Shown here: positions 62,002 through 64,000 of the stretch, piece after piece
Position numbering within the stretch: the first letter of the stretch is position 1
Layout: each line of letters opens with the position of its first letter
Assembly (NCBI GenBank): GCA_025602915.1
Contig: JAHLJZ010000027.1
Location: forward strand, 186,001-250,000
Reading direction: 5' to 3'
DNA from: Paraphysoderma sedebokerense
Lineage: Eukaryota; Blastocladiomycota; Physodermatomycetes; Physodermatales; Physodermataceae
Length of the DNA: 64,000 bases
The notes under the pieces: generated by a model
The model's input: only the letters and a program-made list of their open reading frames with translations
Told to the model about the DNA's origin: nothing
Database searches by the model: none
Made by a program: the position numbers and the translations under genes

Positions 62002-63156
62002 ATGCGCTTCAGTGCCACTTTACTCTTGTCCTGCGTGCTGAGTTCGACCGTGGTTTCACTCAATGCCGAAGATTCGGGCGATACGAACGGTAAGTTTTGT
62101 TTATCTCACTTTTCCCATGAAAAATTAGTTCTCTTTTGTTATCTCATACTGATTGTGAAATATTCCCTCTTTCGTTAGATTGGACGCTAGTAGGCTATCA
62201 TGGTTTGTGTGCTCACTTCTTTAAATCACTCAAGAATTTTAGATTTAACCCTTAACTATTCTATATCAGGATCTTGCTCTCAATATAAGGAAAGTTTGGA
62301 GGATCACATAGAGATTCCAATCACAAGTGCTGTCAACGTACTACAGCTCGGCAAGGGAAGGTTTTACGTTGCTGATGCACAAATCACTGCAAAACAATAT
62401 GCCGAACGAGGTAAGCCTAGTTAACTGTAACAATTCTGGTACCCCTAGCTAAGCTATAATGTATTAGGATGCGGTGGCAAAGATTCAAGTTTAGCCGACG
62501 GTAATATGATGGATCGAACCAAAAAGGAAACTTCTAATAGACCGATAATCTGTTCAATCTATGCTAATGCCGAGAAATTGCCGACTTTCAAGAAAATTTA
62601 TATACCCGATATTTCAGAAAGTGTCTCTGCGCCATTACATTTTAGTGATACTGCGATGTGGGAGTTTGAACAGCAGAATGGTATCGATGTAGACAAAGAT
62701 TCAGCTATACGGTTTGCTCCGTTACCGCAAGCTAGAAGTTTTCATTCACGCTTACAAACTGCTTGGCCATCTGAGACATTTGATTATCTGAAAGCAAAAT
62801 GCGGATATATTGAAGATTTAGATGACAAGTTTGACGGACGGATAAATTATCATAAACTTCTCGTAAGTGGCGGTGACGAAGTATGGGGTAGCATTATCGG
62901 ATCAGAGAACTATAAATCGGAATTTAGAGAATTCAGAGATAGCTTACGCCGTAGCAGAGAAAGTCGGAACAGGAGAACAGAAACTGAAGACAGTCAAGGA
63001 GACAGTGAAACCACAAATGAAAGTCGAAGTGATGCTACTAGTGTCATTGCAAGTCGACCAATGCCTAAACCTCAGATACAGTCTCCATTCAGTGGTATGG
63101 ACATGCCATTTCGAAGGCTATCAAAGAGATTTCTTCGAAATTCTGTGACTAAGTAA
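62002..63156 (+). CDS. Secreted orphan protein
   Basis: Four exons join in frame (62002-62089, 62179-62202, 62270-62410, 62468-63156) to give 313 residues. The start MRFSATLLLSCVLSSTVVSL is a typical signal peptide; the second exon is only 24 bases. The first part carries several cysteines (GSCSQYKE, RGCGGKDSS, PIICSIYAN, KAKCGYIED), which could form disulphides. The C-terminal ~100 residues are charged and disordered, with an RRSRESRNRRTETED segment and a basic end (RRLSKRFLRNS). I recognise no family. It could be a small secreted or effector-like protein, but nothing in the sequence proves a role. The clean splice joins argue that it is a real gene. Confidence 0.6.
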
Positions 63157-63752
63157 TCAATTAAATAATTAAAAAAAACTGTATATCTGAAATGGATGTA
63201 ATTATTTATCAAACATAATCCTCTGTCGTGTATCTTAAATGAATAATAATTTTCACGCATAAAAGAGTTTAAGAGGCCATGGAGACAAAGCCGTGAACTC
63301 TCTCGGAGTAGAAAGGACTTAAATCTAATTTCGGAGATTATCTAAACTCGACACTGAAGATCTGGGAAGTGATAAATTGTGTGATAATCGATATGGAAAA
63401 AGGGTAGATTATGAAGAAACGACGAGTTAAGATAGATGCATGCCTATCTAGATAAGCTAGCACTACTTCATAAGATTTATAAACACTTAAAATTAAAGAT
63501 CTGACGAATTCCCGATACCACCCAAATGAGTTGTTAAAGTCGATCATGGAAGCTCTTGGTCATAAGGCAAGTTATAACTTAAGCTAATCGTTTAAAAGAG
63601 AGAAAGGCTGTAGCTATGGTCTCATCTACTGATCGATTTATGAGGAGAGAGTAGAAATAATAAGTGTATACTGGTTAATGTTACGCCAAGGATGTCAGGG
63701 GTTTAATAATCAGAACTGAGTACATTTATTGCTTATATTCAAGGATTTATGT
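63157..63752. other. Gap between convergent genes
   Basis: No supported gene. The minus-strand open frame at 63338-63547 is AT-rich and featureless. Confidence 0.35.
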
Positions 63753-64000
63753 TCAAGTAGTACATCGTCTGATTAACCACGTATTGTTAACATGTGACAT
63801 ACTCTGCCAGACATCGTGAGAGATATAGCCGAAGACAAAACCACCAACATTAGCTACGTAGTCAAGTTCAGCACCTTTTGTTGCCAGGTAATAGAGAAAT
63901 TTGCTGACGATATACCCAATAAATTCAACTGAAAGCATTCTACTTATGAATCCTTCGATTGCAAAGACAACACCACTTGAACCAATGTATGGTCTGCCGT
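63753..64000 (-). CDS. Rhomboid-like membrane protein, C-terminal part (cut by window edge)
   Basis: The frame is open from the window edge to a stop at 63753. It reads PYIGSSGVVFAIEGFI, with the GxSG motif that carries the nucleophile Ser in rhomboid proteases, then a hydrophobic helix, then DYVANVGGFVFGYIS, the place of the HxxHxGG-type helix. The position of the catalytic His holds Asn (ANVGG in place of AHLGG), so it may be an inactive rhomboid. A donor-like GTATGT follows the second helix, so the true 3' end may lie in another exon. Only about 80 residues are visible. Confidence 0.5.
   Translation of the reverse strand, partial: GRPYIGSSGVVFAIEGFISRMLSVEFIGYIVSKFLYYLATKGAELDYVANVGGFVFGYISHDVWQSMSHVNNTWLIRRCTT

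Overview
The window is nuclear DNA from a fungus, most likely an early-diverging, zoospore-forming lineage (Chytridiomycota or Blastocladiomycota). The kingdom call rests on a PMT4-type O-mannosyltransferase, a LEU5-type mitochondrial carrier, Aim41, and an AA9 polysaccharide monooxygenase. The early-diverging call rests on a complete SMG1 kinase gene (missing from yeasts), a kinase-less LRR receptor, cadherin-like multipass receptors, and CBM10-like modules on secreted enzymes. Genes carry many short GT-AG introns, often 40-100 bp. The lineage is inferred; no marker gene fixes the species.

Layout. 0.5-9.6 kb: SMG1, the nonsense-mediated decay PIKK. 10.9-12.1 kb: an F-box protein. 12.4-13.6 kb: two doubtful small membrane ORFs. 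14.1-15.8 kb: LEU5-like CoA carrier. 16.2-17.5 kb: secreted AA9-like LPMO with a CBM10-like tail. 18.7-19.3 kb: LAMTOR1-like Ragulator anchor, found from its small exons. 19.8-21.1 kb: mitoribosomal bL31m and signal peptidase subunit SPC3, transcribed divergently. 21.8-23.1 kb: a thioredoxin-like/F-box fusion. 23.4-24.4 kb: a gamma-glutamylcyclotransferase-fold (AIG2-like) protein. 24.7 kb: tRNA-Pro(TGG). 25.3-28.6 kb: PMT4.

29.2-45.3 kb is the most striking part. A head-to-head pair of large receptor-like genes (A on minus, B on plus) occurs twice at an exact 8,244 bp offset. About 7.6 kb of each unit appears identical, with no indel, while the outer ~130 bp at each gene end differ by roughly 10% and the outer flanks are unrelated. 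A looks intact. B carries the same disruptions in both copies. This points to very recent homogenisation of an older duplication, or to an assembly effect.

45.7-46.9 kb: V-ATPase proteolipid subunit c. 47.3-49.3 kb: LRR single-pass receptor. 49.9-51.4 kb: alkaline ceramidase. 51.7-57.6 kb: three splicing-related genes in a row (CDC5/Cef1, CRIPT, U1-C), the last two sharing a short divergent promoter with three CACGTG boxes. 58.1-58.7 kb: Aim41/YqeY protein. 59.8-61.4 kb: secreted GH5_7 beta-mannanase with the same kind of CBM10-like tail as the LPMO. 62.0-63.2 kb: a secreted orphan protein. 63.8-64.0 kb: the end of a rhomboid-like gene cut by the window edge.

The genes are mostly unrelated housekeeping functions. 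Themes are RNA surveillance and splicing (SMG1, CDC5, CRIPT, U1-C), secretion and the cell surface (SPC3, PMT4, receptors), plant polysaccharide attack (LPMO, mannanase), and vacuole/TORC1 (V-ATPase, LAMTOR1).
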